Source: Geomonas sp. Red32 (GTDB lineage Bacteria; Desulfobacterota; Desulfuromonadia; Geobacterales; Geobacteraceae). From it: 64,000 bases of DNA. The stretch lies in the NCBI RefSeq assembly GCF_023652955.1, contig NZ_JAKLOY010000005.1:62001-126000 (forward strand). Direction: 5' to 3'. Numbering within the stretch: the stretch's first letter is position 1; each line of letters begins with the position of its first letter. The translations under genes and the position numbers were made by a program. The notes beneath the pieces were generated by a model. The model did not search any database and was not told where the DNA came from. It saw only the letters and a program-made list of their open reading frames with translations. Shown one piece after another: positions 17,021 to 26,000 of this stretch.

Positions 17021-17938
17021 ATGATATTCCAGAACACGTTGGGCAACAAAGTAACCTTCAGCGGCATCGGCCTTCATACCGGAAAGACCATCACCCTGAC
17101 CCTGCGTCCGGCCGAGGCCGGCACCGGGATCGTCTTCCACCGGGTGGACATCTCTCCGGCGGTCTCGATCGAGGCCAAGGCGGCCAACGTGGTTGCCACC
17201 CGGCTCTCCACCACCATCGGGCACGACGGGGCCACCGTTTCCACCATCGAGCACCTGATGGCGGCCCTCTACGGCTGCGGGATCGACAACGCCCACATCG
17301 ACATCGACGGGCCGGAAGTCCCCATCATGGATGGCAGCGCGGCACCGTTCGTGGAGAACATCGTCAAGGCTGGCTCCAAGGCCTGCGGCAAGGCCCCGCG
17401 GAAATACCTGGTGGTCAAGAAGCCGGTGACCGTCATCGAGGGGGACAAGCGGATCTCCATCATCCCCTCGCGCCACTACAAGATCTCCTTCGACATGGAG
17501 TTCGCCCACCCGGCGGTGCGCAGCCAGTTCCGCTCCATGGTCTTCAGCAACGACTGCTTCTCCCGTGAATTCGCCGCCGCCAGGACCTTCGGGTTCCTCG
17601 CCGAGGTTGAGATGATGAAGTCCCACGGCCTGGCCCTGGGGGGATCGCTCGAGAACGCCGTCGTCATCGGCGACGAAGGGATCCTCAACGAGGAAGGGCT
17701 CCGCTACCCGGACGAGTTCGTCCGCCACAAGATCCTCGACTCGGTGGGCGACCTGGCGCTGGCCGGCTACCGGCTGTTCGGGCACGTGAAGTCGGTCAAA
17801 TCCGGCCACGACCTCAACCACAAGCTGGTCACCGAGCTCCTCAAGCGCACCGACGCCTACGCGATCGTGGAGCTTGCCCCCGAGGGTGTCCTCCCGATCA
17901 ACATCGCCGCCCCGGAGTTCACCTACCAGGCCGCCTGA
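17021..17938 (+). CDS. lpxC: UDP-3-O-acyl-N-acetylglucosamine deacetylase
   Basis: LpxC (305 residues) carries out the committed, zinc-dependent deacetylation in lipid A synthesis. The zinc and catalytic landmarks are present: IEHLMAALYGCGIDNAHI, DGSAAPFV, the HKILDSVGDLALAG segment (His and Asp zinc ligands), and SGHDLNHKLVTEL with the catalytic histidine. Length and order match the family. The ribosome site is GGGAG, six bases before the ATG. It stands alone, ending in its own terminator, rather than in a cell-division cluster. Confidence 0.97.
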   Translation: MIFQNTLGNKVTFSGIGLHTGKTITLTLRPAEAGTGIVFHRVDISPAVSIEAKAANVVATRLSTTIGHDGATVSTIEHLMAALYGCGIDNAHIDIDGPEVPIMDGSAAPFVENIVKAGSKACGKAPRKYLVVKKPVTVIEGDKRISIIPSRHYKISFDMEFAHPAVRSQFRSMVFSNDCFSREFAAARTFGFLAEVEMMKSHGLALGGSLENAVVIGDEGILNEEGLRYPDEFVRHKILDSVGDLALAGYRLFGHVKSVKSGHDLNHKLVTELLKRTDAYAIVELAPEGVLPINIAAPEFTYQAA

Positions 17939-17964
17939 TCCTGGTCCGTCACCAGAGCCGCACC

Positions 17965-17995
17965 GAGGCAGTCCCGCAAAGGGGCTGCCTTTTTT
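17965..17995 (+). terminator. Rho-independent terminator of lpxC
   Basis: Arms GAGGCAG / CTGCCT enclose a TCCC/GGGG extension, followed by TTTTTTT, 27 bp after the lpxC stop. Confidence 0.85.
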
Positions 17996-18062
17996 GCTGA
18001 TTTCCGTCTGCATCTGCCCGTCCCCTATTGAGTAGCGGACGGTTTTCGTATAGAGTGGCACG

Positions 18063-20324
18063 ATGCCGAAATCCCCAGAAAATCCGAGCAAAAAGGACCC
18101 GTCCGGGCCGGACCTCCCCCCGGGGGAGATCAGGAAGCGGAAGCGGGAGGCGGTCTTCATCTGCCTCTCCATTTTGAGCATCCTCCTTTTGACCGTGTTC
18201 GAGATCCACCTGTCGCGCCTTTCTTCCGAGGTGCCGATGGGGAGCAACATCGTCATCTTCGGGATCATCAACGTCATCATTCTCCTGATCATCCTGCTCA
18301 TCTATCTCGTCTTCCGCAACATCACCAAGCTGGCCTTCGAGAGGCGCAAGAACGCCCCGGGGGCGAAACTCCGCACCAAGCTGGTGCTCGCCTTCGTGAC
18401 CCTTTCGCTGGTCCCCACCATGCTGCTCTTCTTCGTCTCCGCCGGCTTCATCACCAACACCATCCAGAACTGGTTCAACAAGCAGGTGGAGAGCTCCCTC
18501 AACGAGTCGATGGAGGTCGCCCAGACCTACTACAAGAGCTCGGCCGCCAACGCGCTCTACTACGGACAGCAGATCGCCGAGATCGTCAAGGAACGGGAGC
18601 TTCTCAACGAGGACAACCTCCCCAAGCTGAAGAACCTGGTCCGGCAAAAGCAGAAGGAATACAACCTGGGCGTCGTGGAGGTCTTCTCCTCCCAGCGCGA
18701 GGAGCTGATCCGGGCCGCCAACCCGAAGGTGCCGCTGGGTGAATTCACCAACCCATCCTCCGACGACATCAAGGTGGGGCTCGCCGGCGACGAGCTGACC
18801 AGGATCAGCGCGGCGGGCAAGGCGGACCTGATCCGCGGCATCGTCCCGGTCCGCTCCAACTGGAATAACAAGGACGTGGTCGGGGTCATCGTCGTCAACT
18901 ACTACGTCCCCTACTCGCTGGTGGCCAAGATGCGGGAGATCTCCGCCTCCTACCACGAGTTCCGCCAGCTGAAGATCATGAAGAACCCGATCGCCACCGG
19001 GTACATCCTCACCCTCTTCCTGATCACCATGGTGATCGTCTTCCTGGCGGTATGGTTCGGGGTCTACCTCGCGAGAAGCCTCACCGACCCGATCCGGCAG
19101 CTCGCCGAGGCGACCCGGCAGGTGGCCGAGGGGAACCTCGACGTGCACCTCGGGGAGACCGGACACGACGAGATCGGGATGCTCATCTCCTCCTTCAACC
19201 GGATGACCCAGGACCTGCGCGAGAACCAGGCGGCCCTGCAACGGACCAACGAGGAGCTCCAAAAGTCCAACCTCGAGCTGGAGCAGCGCCGCCGCTACAT
19301 GGAGACCGTGCTCGCCAACGTCAACGCGGGGATCATCTCGGTCGACAAGGACGGCCTCCTCACCACGGTCAACAAGTCGGCCGAGAAGCTATTGGCCATC
19401 AACCTCGACAAGGTGGGGGGGAAGAACTTCCGCGAGGTGCTCTGCGTCGAGCACCTGGACATCGTGAAGGGTCTTTTGCGCGACATGGTCCTCGCCAAGC
19501 AGGATGCGATCACGCGCCAGATCACCATCACCGTACGCGGCCAGGAGGTGACGCTCCTCTCCAACCTGACCGTTTTGAAGGACGAGAACGACGTCTTTAT
19601 GGGTATGGTCGTGGTGCTCGACGACCTCACCAGCCTGATCAAGGCCCAGCGCATGGCGGCCTGGCGCGAGGTGGCGAGAAGGATCGCCCACGAGATCAAG
19701 AACCCGCTCACCCCGATCCAGCTCTCGGCCCAGCGGCTGAGAAAACGCTACCTGTCCCGCTTCGAGGGGGAGGAGCAGGTCTTCGACGAGTGCACCGCCA
19801 TGATCATCAAGTCGGTGGACGAGCTCAAGGGGCTGGTCGACGAGTTCTCCAAGTTCGCCCGCATGCCGGCCGCGGTACCGAGGCCCAACGACTTGAACGA
19901 GCTTTTACGGGAGGCGCTCACCCTCTACGTCGAGGCGCACCGCCACATCCGCTTCACCTTGAAGGCCGACCCCGGCCTCCCGAAGATCATGCTCGACCGC
20001 GACCAGATCAAGCGGGTGCTGATCAACCTTTTGGACAACGCGGTGGCCGCCATCGAGGGAGAGGGGGAGGTCGAGATCTCGAGCGCCTTCGATCCGGTCC
20101 TGAAGATGGCCACCTTTACCGTATCCGACACCGGTCACGGCATCTCCGCCGAGGACCGCCCGCGGCTCTTCGAGCCGTACTTCTCCCGCAAGAAGAGCGG
20201 GACCGGCCTTGGGCTCGCCATCGTCAACACCATCATCACCGACCACCACGGCTTCATCAGGGCCAAGGAAAACCTCCCCAAGGGGAGCCGGTTCATCATC
20301 GAGCTCCCCGCGGACGCCGCATAA
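18063..20324 (+). CDS. ntrY: NtrY-like sensor histidine kinase
   Basis: The 753-residue inner-membrane kinase has three N-terminal hydrophobic segments (about 31-48, 60-81, 101-121). A periplasmic domain follows, then another helix (about 319-341), HAMP, PAS (from about 415), HisKA with RRIAHEIKNPLTPIQ (H543), and HATPase (DTGHGISAEDRPRLFEPYF, GTGLGLAIV). This is the NtrY layout, linked in other bacteria to nitrogen, redox or envelope control. The expected NtrX response regulator is not beside it. The downstream neighbour is an AsmA-like protein. Confidence 0.88.
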   Translation: MPKSPENPSKKDPSGPDLPPGEIRKRKREAVFICLSILSILLLTVFEIHLSRLSSEVPMGSNIVIFGIINVIILLIILLIYLVFRNITKLAFERRKNAPGAKLRTKLVLAFVTLSLVPTMLLFFVSAGFITNTIQNWFNKQVESSLNESMEVAQTYYKSSAANALYYGQQIAEIVKERELLNEDNLPKLKNLVRQKQKEYNLGVVEVFSSQREELIRAANPKVPLGEFTNPSSDDIKVGLAGDELTRISAAGKADLIRGIVPVRSNWNNKDVVGVIVVNYYVPYSLVAKMREISASYHEFRQLKIMKNPIATGYILTLFLITMVIVFLAVWFGVYLARSLTDPIRQLAEATRQVAEGNLDVHLGETGHDEIGMLISSFNRMTQDLRENQAALQRTNEELQKSNLELEQRRRYMETVLANVNAGIISVDKDGLLTTVNKSAEKLLAINLDKVGGKNFREVLCVEHLDIVKGLLRDMVLAKQDAITRQITITVRGQEVTLLSNLTVLKDENDVFMGMVVVLDDLTSLIKAQRMAAWREVARRIAHEIKNPLTPIQLSAQRLRKRYLSRFEGEEQVFDECTAMIIKSVDELKGLVDEFSKFARMPAAVPRPNDLNELLREALTLYVEAHRHIRFTLKADPGLPKIMLDRDQIKRVLINLLDNAVAAIEGEGEVEISSAFDPVLKMATFTVSDTGHGISAEDRPRLFEPYFSRKKSGTGLGLAIVNTIITDHHGFIRAKENLPKGSRFIIELPADAA

Positions 20325-20451
20325 GAGAATTTCTACCGTCTACCGCAGGCCGCGTTGAACGGCCTCATCGTGAAACGCGGCGATCACCGTGACCGCAAAA
20401 TACCGTCGCGTATCGTACCTCGACGCGGCCTACATCTAATAACGACAGACA

Positions 20452-23400
20452 ATGAACAAACCGACCCGACCGAAAAGACCGTGGCTTTTGCCCCTCATCC
20501 TGGCGATCATCTCCATCGTGGTGGTGGGGGCCAGCCTCTCGCTCCGCTATCTCGACCTCGACACCTACAAGGCGCAGATCGTCTCCCAAGTGAAGAGCGC
20601 CCTCAAGCGCGACCTAAGCTATCAATCCGGCGACTTCTCCCTCCGTTACGGCCCCTCCTTCACCTTCTGGGGGGTGACCATCAAGGAGAAGGACGGGGTC
20701 ACCGACTTCATCAAGACCGACCGGCTGATCCTGCGGTTCGCCATCCTCCCGCTTCTGCACGGCAAGATCGCCCTCTCCCGGATGCGGCTCGACCAGCCGG
20801 ACATAAAGCTCAGCCGCGACGCCAGCGGGACCTTCAACATCAGCGACCTCCTGAACCGCCCGGAGGGGGGTACTGCCCCCGGCATCGGCGGCATCGAGGT
20901 GAAGCAGGGGAGGATCACCTTCACCGATGCGGCGGCGGGTCCCCAGCCGCTGGTCACCACCCTTACCGATACCGCCCTCTACCTGAGCCGGCTCACCCGC
21001 GGGAAATCCTGCGACGTCGAGCTCTCCGGCTCGCTCGTCACCGGCTCCCGCCGGGTCCCCATCTTCGTAGGCGGGGACGTGGTGCTTCCGCACCAGAACG
21101 AATCCTGGAAAAACTGCCAGATCAACGTGCGGGTCAAGACGGGGGGGATCGACACCGCCCACTTCTGGCCTTACTACGGCCGCTTCCTCCCCTTCAAGAG
21201 CCTCGGGGGAACGGTGGCACTGCAGGGTAGCTTCAAGGGGCGCCCCACCGCCTTTCACTCCAAGCCCGAATTCACCATCGCCGGACTGCAGATGGATTAT
21301 CCCCAGGTGTTCCATGCCCATCTGAGTCCCCGCCTGGTCAAGGGCTCCTGCGACCTCGAGCTCAAGGACCAGCACCTCAACATCGACGCCATCAAGCTCG
21401 ACGTCGACGGCGGGCTCAAGGTACAGGGGAGCTGCCGCCTCTCGGACCTCAACTCGAAGGACCTGCGGATCACCGCCAAGGCGACCACCAGCAGGTTCAA
21501 CCTGGCCGACTACCGCCAGTTCATCCCCTACGGAATCATCGTCAAGGACACCGCCGACTTCATCGAGAGGAAGATCCTGGGGGGGCGCTACAAGCTCGAA
21601 GAGGGAAGACTGGACGGCAGGGTGAGCCAGATCCTCCACATGGAGAAAGGGCAGAATTACAACATCCTCTACGTCAGGGCCCACGTCGACGACGGGGTGG
21701 TTGCCTACGGCGGAGGCTTCCCGGTGGTGAGCGCCATTTCCGGGGAGCTCTTCATGGAAGGTAAAGACTTCATCCTGAAAGGGATGAAGGCCAAGTTCGG
21801 CACCTCCCCCATGACCCTCGATGGCCGGATCACCGACTACCCGCTCGATACCCCCTGCCGCTATCCCTTCACGGCCGTCGTGCAGCCGCGGCTTCCCGAA
21901 GCGGCCTGGGTGCTCGGGCATCCCCAGGGGCTCACCCTTTCCGACGGGGGGACCGTAAAGATCACGGCGGACGGCGGAACCTCCGCGTACCGCATGAACT
22001 GCGAAGCCGATCTCGGCAAGGCTGCCTATTCGCTCCCCGATCTCGTGGTGAAACCGCAGGGGCGCGCCAATACGCTGGCGCTGCAGGTGACCTTCGAGAA
22101 GGAACTTTTCCGGATCGCGGGGCTCACCTACCACCTGGCGCCCCTCACCCTCAACGCCTCCACCGTCAGCCACTACGACGGCCCGATGAGCCTCGAGCTC
22201 AAAACGAACCAGTTCCAGGTGGGGGAGGTGGCCCCGCTCCTTCCGGCCCTGGCCAAGTACCACCCGGCCGGGAAGGTGCTGGCCAACCTGCACGGCACCG
22301 GGCCGTCGCTGGCCAAGCTCAACTGGGGAGGAAGCGTCGATGTGGCAGGCGTTTCGCTTCGTCCCGGCGACAAGGTCAAGCCGTTGAGCGGCGCCACCGG
22401 GACCCTTAAATTCAGCGGCGAGACGGTGGGAACCTCGCAGCTTACCGTGCGGCTGGGAAGCTCCATCCTGAGCGGGCACGGGAGCCTCACCGGCTTCAAA
22501 AGCCCCGCCGTTTCCGCCGTCTTCTCCTCCCCATCCCTCGACCTCGCCGACGTGGGGATCCCGGCCGGGAAGCACCCGGTGCGGGCCGAGCGGGTACAGG
22601 GCACCCTCACCTACCACCGCGACCGCGACCGGCTCCAGATCTCCGCGCTCTCCGGCTACCTCGGGAAGAGCCAGCTCCACATCCGGGGAGCCATCGAGGA
22701 CCTCCAGCATCCCAAGGGGGAGCTTTCGGTGAACTCCTCCCACCTGGAGGTCGAGGACCTCACCCCGGTCTTCGGCTCGGGGAGCGGCGACATGCGCCCG
22801 GCCCTGAAGATCCACCTGGCCGCCGCCGAAGGGCGCTGGAAGGAGATCCAGTTCCAGAGGCTCAAGGGGGTGGCGACCATCGAGGATAAGGTCCTCGAGC
22901 TGCAGCCGCTCGACTTCGAGACCATGGAGGGAGCGGTCAACGCCAAGGGGAGGGTCGACCTCGGCCCCGGGCCGACCCGCTACCAGCTGACCTGCTCCAT
23001 GGAGAAGGTCTCCGCCGACCAGCTTTTGCGCGCGATGGGGGTCAAAAAGCAGGAGCTGACCGGGACCGTCTCGGCCAAAGGGGAATTGACCGCGCGGGGA
23101 GACAGCTCCCTCGAGCTGAGGAAGACGGTCTCCGGCAGCGTTAAGCTCCGGGCCGAGAAGGGAACCCTGAAGCGGTTCGCCACCCTTTCCAAGATATTCT
23201 CCATCCTGAACGTCTCGCAGCTCTTCAGAGGGAAACTCCCGGACATGGTCTCGGGGGGAATGCCCTACAACAAGATCACCGGCGACTTCAGCATCAAGGA
23301 CGGCGTGGCCACCACCCAGAACCTCTTCATGGACAGCAACGCGATCAACCTTTCGGCGGTGGGGAGACTCGACCTGGGAAGGGATGAGATCGACATGAAC

Positions 23401-23652
23401 ATCGGCGTCCAGCCGCTGCAGACGGTGGACAAGGTGGTAAGCAGGATCCCGATCGTCGGGTGGATACTCACCGGGAAGGATCATTCCCTCATAACCACCT
23501 ACTTCGAGGCAAAAGGGAAGATCGAGGATCCTCAGGTCAAGGCGGTTCCGGTAAAATCACTGGCAAAAGGGGTGATCAACATATTCAAGCGGGTGTTTGA
23601 GCTGCCCGCCCGGCTCATAACCGATACGGGAGAAGTCATCATCGGTAAGTAG
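20452..23652 (+). CDS. AsmA/YhdP-like large envelope protein
   Basis: The 1066-residue protein has one N-terminal transmembrane helix (LLPLILAIISIVVVGASLSLRY) and a very long beta-rich periplasmic part. The N-terminal AsmA region (residues about 20-180) has typical text such as LLHGKIALSRMRLDQPDIKLSRDASG. The C-terminal region (about 880-1050) matches the AsmA_2/DUF3971 type (ITGDFSIKDGVATTQNLFMDSNAINLSAVGR). Such proteins are thought to form bridges carrying phospholipid to the outer membrane. No strong ribosome site precedes the ATG. The 127-bp gap from the kinase gene contains a small GGCCG/CGGCC dyad. Confidence 0.88.
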   Translation: MNKPTRPKRPWLLPLILAIISIVVVGASLSLRYLDLDTYKAQIVSQVKSALKRDLSYQSGDFSLRYGPSFTFWGVTIKEKDGVTDFIKTDRLILRFAILPLLHGKIALSRMRLDQPDIKLSRDASGTFNISDLLNRPEGGTAPGIGGIEVKQGRITFTDAAAGPQPLVTTLTDTALYLSRLTRGKSCDVELSGSLVTGSRRVPIFVGGDVVLPHQNESWKNCQINVRVKTGGIDTAHFWPYYGRFLPFKSLGGTVALQGSFKGRPTAFHSKPEFTIAGLQMDYPQVFHAHLSPRLVKGSCDLELKDQHLNIDAIKLDVDGGLKVQGSCRLSDLNSKDLRITAKATTSRFNLADYRQFIPYGIIVKDTADFIERKILGGRYKLEEGRLDGRVSQILHMEKGQNYNILYVRAHVDDGVVAYGGGFPVVSAISGELFMEGKDFILKGMKAKFGTSPMTLDGRITDYPLDTPCRYPFTAVVQPRLPEAAWVLGHPQGLTLSDGGTVKITADGGTSAYRMNCEADLGKAAYSLPDLVVKPQGRANTLALQVTFEKELFRIAGLTYHLAPLTLNASTVSHYDGPMSLELKTNQFQVGEVAPLLPALAKYHPAGKVLANLHGTGPSLAKLNWGGSVDVAGVSLRPGDKVKPLSGATGTLKFSGETVGTSQLTVRLGSSILSGHGSLTGFKSPAVSAVFSSPSLDLADVGIPAGKHPVRAERVQGTLTYHRDRDRLQISALSGYLGKSQLHIRGAIEDLQHPKGELSVNSSHLEVEDLTPVFGSGSGDMRPALKIHLAAAEGRWKEIQFQRLKGVATIEDKVLELQPLDFETMEGAVNAKGRVDLGPGPTRYQLTCSMEKVSADQLLRAMGVKKQELTGTVSAKGELTARGDSSLELRKTVSGSVKLRAEKGTLKRFATLSKIFSILNVSQLFRGKLPDMVSGGMPYNKITGDFSIKDGVATTQNLFMDSNAINLSAVGRLDLGRDEIDMNIGVQPLQTVDKVVSRIPIVGWILTGKDHSLITTYFEAKGKIEDPQVKAVPVKSLAKGVINIFKRVFELPARLITDTGEVIIGK

Positions 23653-23706
23653 CCGTGACAGAGAGAGACCCGGCGGGATCGGGGATATCCCTGTAAAATT
23701 TTTCTA

Positions 23707-23735
23707 TTGTCAATGGGCACAAACAGTGCTATTTT
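23707..23735 (+). promoter_or_regulatory. Sigma-70-type promoter for the small lipoprotein gene
   Basis: TTGTCA (23707-23712), a 17-bp spacer and TATTTT (23730-23735) place transcription start near 23742, about 35 bp before the GTG start codon. Confidence 0.55.
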
Positions 23736-23777
23736 CACCAACGCCCAAGCTTAATAACATCCAACCTGGAGGAAACT

Positions 23778-24185
23778 GTGAAGAACACTTTGGTAGTCAT
23801 GTTGGCAATCGTTGCCATAGCCGCTGCCGGCTGCAAAAAAAGCGAAGAGGCCCCGAAAGCTGCGGCTCCTGAAGCAGCTGCTCCCGCAGGGCAGGCTGCA
23901 GCTCCGGGCGCTAACCCGCACGCTGGTCTGAAGCCGCAGGAAGTCAAGCCGGGAACCGGACACAAAGGGAAGGTCCTCGAGACCATGGACTCCGGCGGGT
24001 ACACCTACGTCCTCGTTGACGAGGGTGGCCAGAAGGTCTGGGTTGCCGCTATGCAGACCCCGGTGAAAGTGGGCGACACCGTTGAATTCCCCGACTCCCC
24101 GCCGATGATCAACTTCCAGAGCAAGACTCTGAAGCGCACCTTCGACAAGATCATCTTCGCTCCGGGCCTGGCCGTCAACAAGTAA
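23778..24185 (+). CDS. Small lipoprotein with NrfJ-like OB-fold domain
   Basis: The 135-residue protein starts with GTG behind CTGGAGGAA. A signal peptide with lipobox IAAAGC gives a lipidated Cys19. An Ala/Pro-rich linker (about 25-50) leads to a beta-rich domain (HKGKVLETMDSGGYTYVLVDEGGQKVWVAA...VGDTVEF). This resembles the NrfJ-related small periplasmic domains often found with cytochromes. No function is proved. It has its own promoter and terminator, so it is a single-gene unit. Confidence 0.8.
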   Translation: MKNTLVVMLAIVAIAAAGCKKSEEAPKAAAPEAAAPAGQAAAPGANPHAGLKPQEVKPGTGHKGKVLETMDSGGYTYVLVDEGGQKVWVAAMQTPVKVGDTVEFPDSPPMINFQSKTLKRTFDKIIFAPGLAVNK

Positions 24186-24208
24186 GCCAACGCCAAAGCT
24201 GAAAACAT

Positions 24209-24246
24209 AAAGGGGTGGAACCACTGGTTCCACCCCTTTTGTTTTT
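24209..24246 (+). terminator. Rho-independent terminator of the small lipoprotein gene
   Basis: Near-perfect arms AAAGGGGTGGAACCA / TGGTTCCACCCCTTT are followed by a T-rich tract (TTTTGTTTTTT). Confidence 0.9.
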
Positions 24247-24269
24247 TCGTGTTAGCCGACTTTCGTCTC

Positions 24270-25931
24270 CTACCGGCACGCCTCCATCCCTTCCAGGGCC
24301 ACCGTGTGCTGGGGATCGAGCTTGAGCGCCTCCTTGAAGTGCTTCTCCGCCCCCCGCCGGTCCCCTCCCTCCAGGGCCAGCTCCCCGAGCGAGAGGAAGG
24401 CCGGGAGATGGCGCGGCACCAGCTTCGCCACCTTGCGGTAGCACTCCGACGCCTTGGCGAGATCCCCCGTGCGCGCCAGCAGCCCGCCAAGGAGGAGGTG
24501 CCCCCAGGGGTTCTCCGGCTCTCTGCGGGCGATGGAGCGGTAGACGGCTGCCGCCTCGTCCCAGGCCCCCTCCCCTTCCAGCGACTCCCCGCAGAGCATC
24601 TCGGTCACCAGCGACCACCCGAGAAGCTTCCGCTGCCGTTCGAAGTCCTCCAGTGTGTAGGCGCCGCGGGCCCCCACCCGTTCGAGTGTCTTCAAAAGCC
24701 GCGTCCGGCTCTTCTCGACGAACGGGTCGCGGCGGACCAGGAATCCCTCTCCCGACGGCCGCTCGAAGAGGTCGGCCGGTACCGTCCCTTCCCGGACCGC
24801 GCCGTCGAAGAGCCGGGTCCCCGGATAGTAGACCAGCGGCGAGACCTGCCCGTCGTGCGGTTTGATGGTCTCGATGAGGCGCAGGCTCTCCTTGAGGTGC
24901 CCCTCGTTCTCTCCGGGGATGCCGGTAATGAGATAGACCGAGAGGTTGATCCCCACCTTGCGGACCGCCTCGGCGGCAGTTTCGACCTCGTGGGGACGGA
25001 TCCGCTTCCCGAGCGCCTTCAGCATCTCGGGTGCCCCGGACTCGACCCCGAACTGGATGCACTCGCAGCCGGCCAGTTTCATGGCCCGCAGCATCTCCTC
25101 GTCCACGGCGTTGACCCGCGACTGGCAGTTCCAGAGGACCGGCAACCGTTCCTCGCGGATCAGCCGGCAGATCTCGAGCACCCGCTTGCGGTCGGAGGTG
25201 AAGGTATCGTCCCGGAACGAGAAATAGAGAAGGCCGTAGCGCTCGATCAGCATCTTGAGCTCGGCGACCACCGAGGCCGGGGAGCGGAAGCGGACGCCGC
25301 GCCCCCAGAAAAGGGGAGAGGAACAGAAGAGGCAGCTGGCCGGGCATCCCCGCGAGGTGATGACGAACTCCAACTGGCGCCGGTAATCGACTCCGAAGCT
25401 CTCCCCGGTGCTCTCCCCCGCCAGGGGAAGGAGGTCCAGTTCGGCCACCGGGGCGCGGTGGGGAGTGGCGGCCGGGGTGCCGTCCACCCGGCAGGCGAGT
25501 CCCGCCACCTCGGCGAGCGTGCCGCCGGCGGAAAGACGGCCGAGGAGCTCCACCAGGGTCTCCTCTCCCTCGCCGATGGCTACCGCGTCGATCTCGGGAT
25601 GACGGGCCAGGAGGTCAGGCCAGGCATGGGTCGCGTGCGGGCCTCCCAAGACCACCACGGTGGCCGGGTTCAGCTCCTTGGCGATCCTCGCGATGGCCAG
25701 GGTCTCCACGCGATTGTGGGTGAACTGGGAGAGCCCCACGAGCTCAGGGCGCAGGCGCTGGAGGAGGCTCTTCACCTCACGCCTGGGGACGCCGGAGAGG
25801 TTGGCCAGGGTGGAGCGGTGCCCGGCCTTCCTGGCGGCGGCGTCCAGGGTCAAAAGCCCGGCCGGGAGCAGGGAGGTGAAGGGGTCGTCGGCCCCCTCGG
25901 GATGTGACTGGTAGGCAAGGAGGATGTTCAT
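24270..25931 (-). CDS. B12-binding radical SAM protein with C-terminal TPR repeats
   Basis: The 553-residue protein starts at ATG 25931. The N-terminal cobalamin-binding-type domain (about 1-140; VVLGGPHATHAWPDLL, DAVAIGEGEETLVELL) precedes a radical SAM core. The [4Fe-4S] motif is CxxxCxxC in RGCPASCLFCSSP. The last 120 residues are TPR-like helices (AWDEAAAVYRSIARREPENPWG, ASECYRKVAKLVPRHLPA). Similar proteins perform methylations or ring rearrangements on unknown substrates, and TPRs suggest a protein partner. The start codon lies only about 10 bp after the T run of a strong terminator, and the ribosome site is weak. Confidence 0.85.
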   Translation of the reverse strand: MNILLAYQSHPEGADDPFTSLLPAGLLTLDAAARKAGHRSTLANLSGVPRREVKSLLQRLRPELVGLSQFTHNRVETLAIARIAKELNPATVVVLGGPHATHAWPDLLARHPEIDAVAIGEGEETLVELLGRLSAGGTLAEVAGLACRVDGTPAATPHRAPVAELDLLPLAGESTGESFGVDYRRQLEFVITSRGCPASCLFCSSPLFWGRGVRFRSPASVVAELKMLIERYGLLYFSFRDDTFTSDRKRVLEICRLIREERLPVLWNCQSRVNAVDEEMLRAMKLAGCECIQFGVESGAPEMLKALGKRIRPHEVETAAEAVRKVGINLSVYLITGIPGENEGHLKESLRLIETIKPHDGQVSPLVYYPGTRLFDGAVREGTVPADLFERPSGEGFLVRRDPFVEKSRTRLLKTLERVGARGAYTLEDFERQRKLLGWSLVTEMLCGESLEGEGAWDEAAAVYRSIARREPENPWGHLLLGGLLARTGDLAKASECYRKVAKLVPRHLPAFLSLGELALEGGDRRGAEKHFKEALKLDPQHTVALEGMEACR

Positions 25932-25941
25932 CTGCACCCAT

Positions 25942-25969
25942 AAAAAAATCCGGCCCAAGGGGCCGGATT
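25942..25969 (-). terminator. Rho-independent terminator of the LysM-NlpC/P60 gene
   Basis: Perfect arms AATCCGGCCC / GGGCCGGATT with a three-base loop are followed on the minus strand by seven T. It lies about 30 bp past the hydrolase stop codon and almost touches the start codon of the radical SAM gene. Confidence 0.9.
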
Positions 25970-26000
25970 CGTGAAAGTTCGCTGGAAAGGGGTCCCGGAG

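Noticed and set aside
20614..23484. 956-residue minus-strand frame opposite the AsmA-like gene
   Set aside because: It is low-complexity, Asp/Gly/Arg-rich, with no ribosome site or domain. The plus strand has coherent AsmA features.
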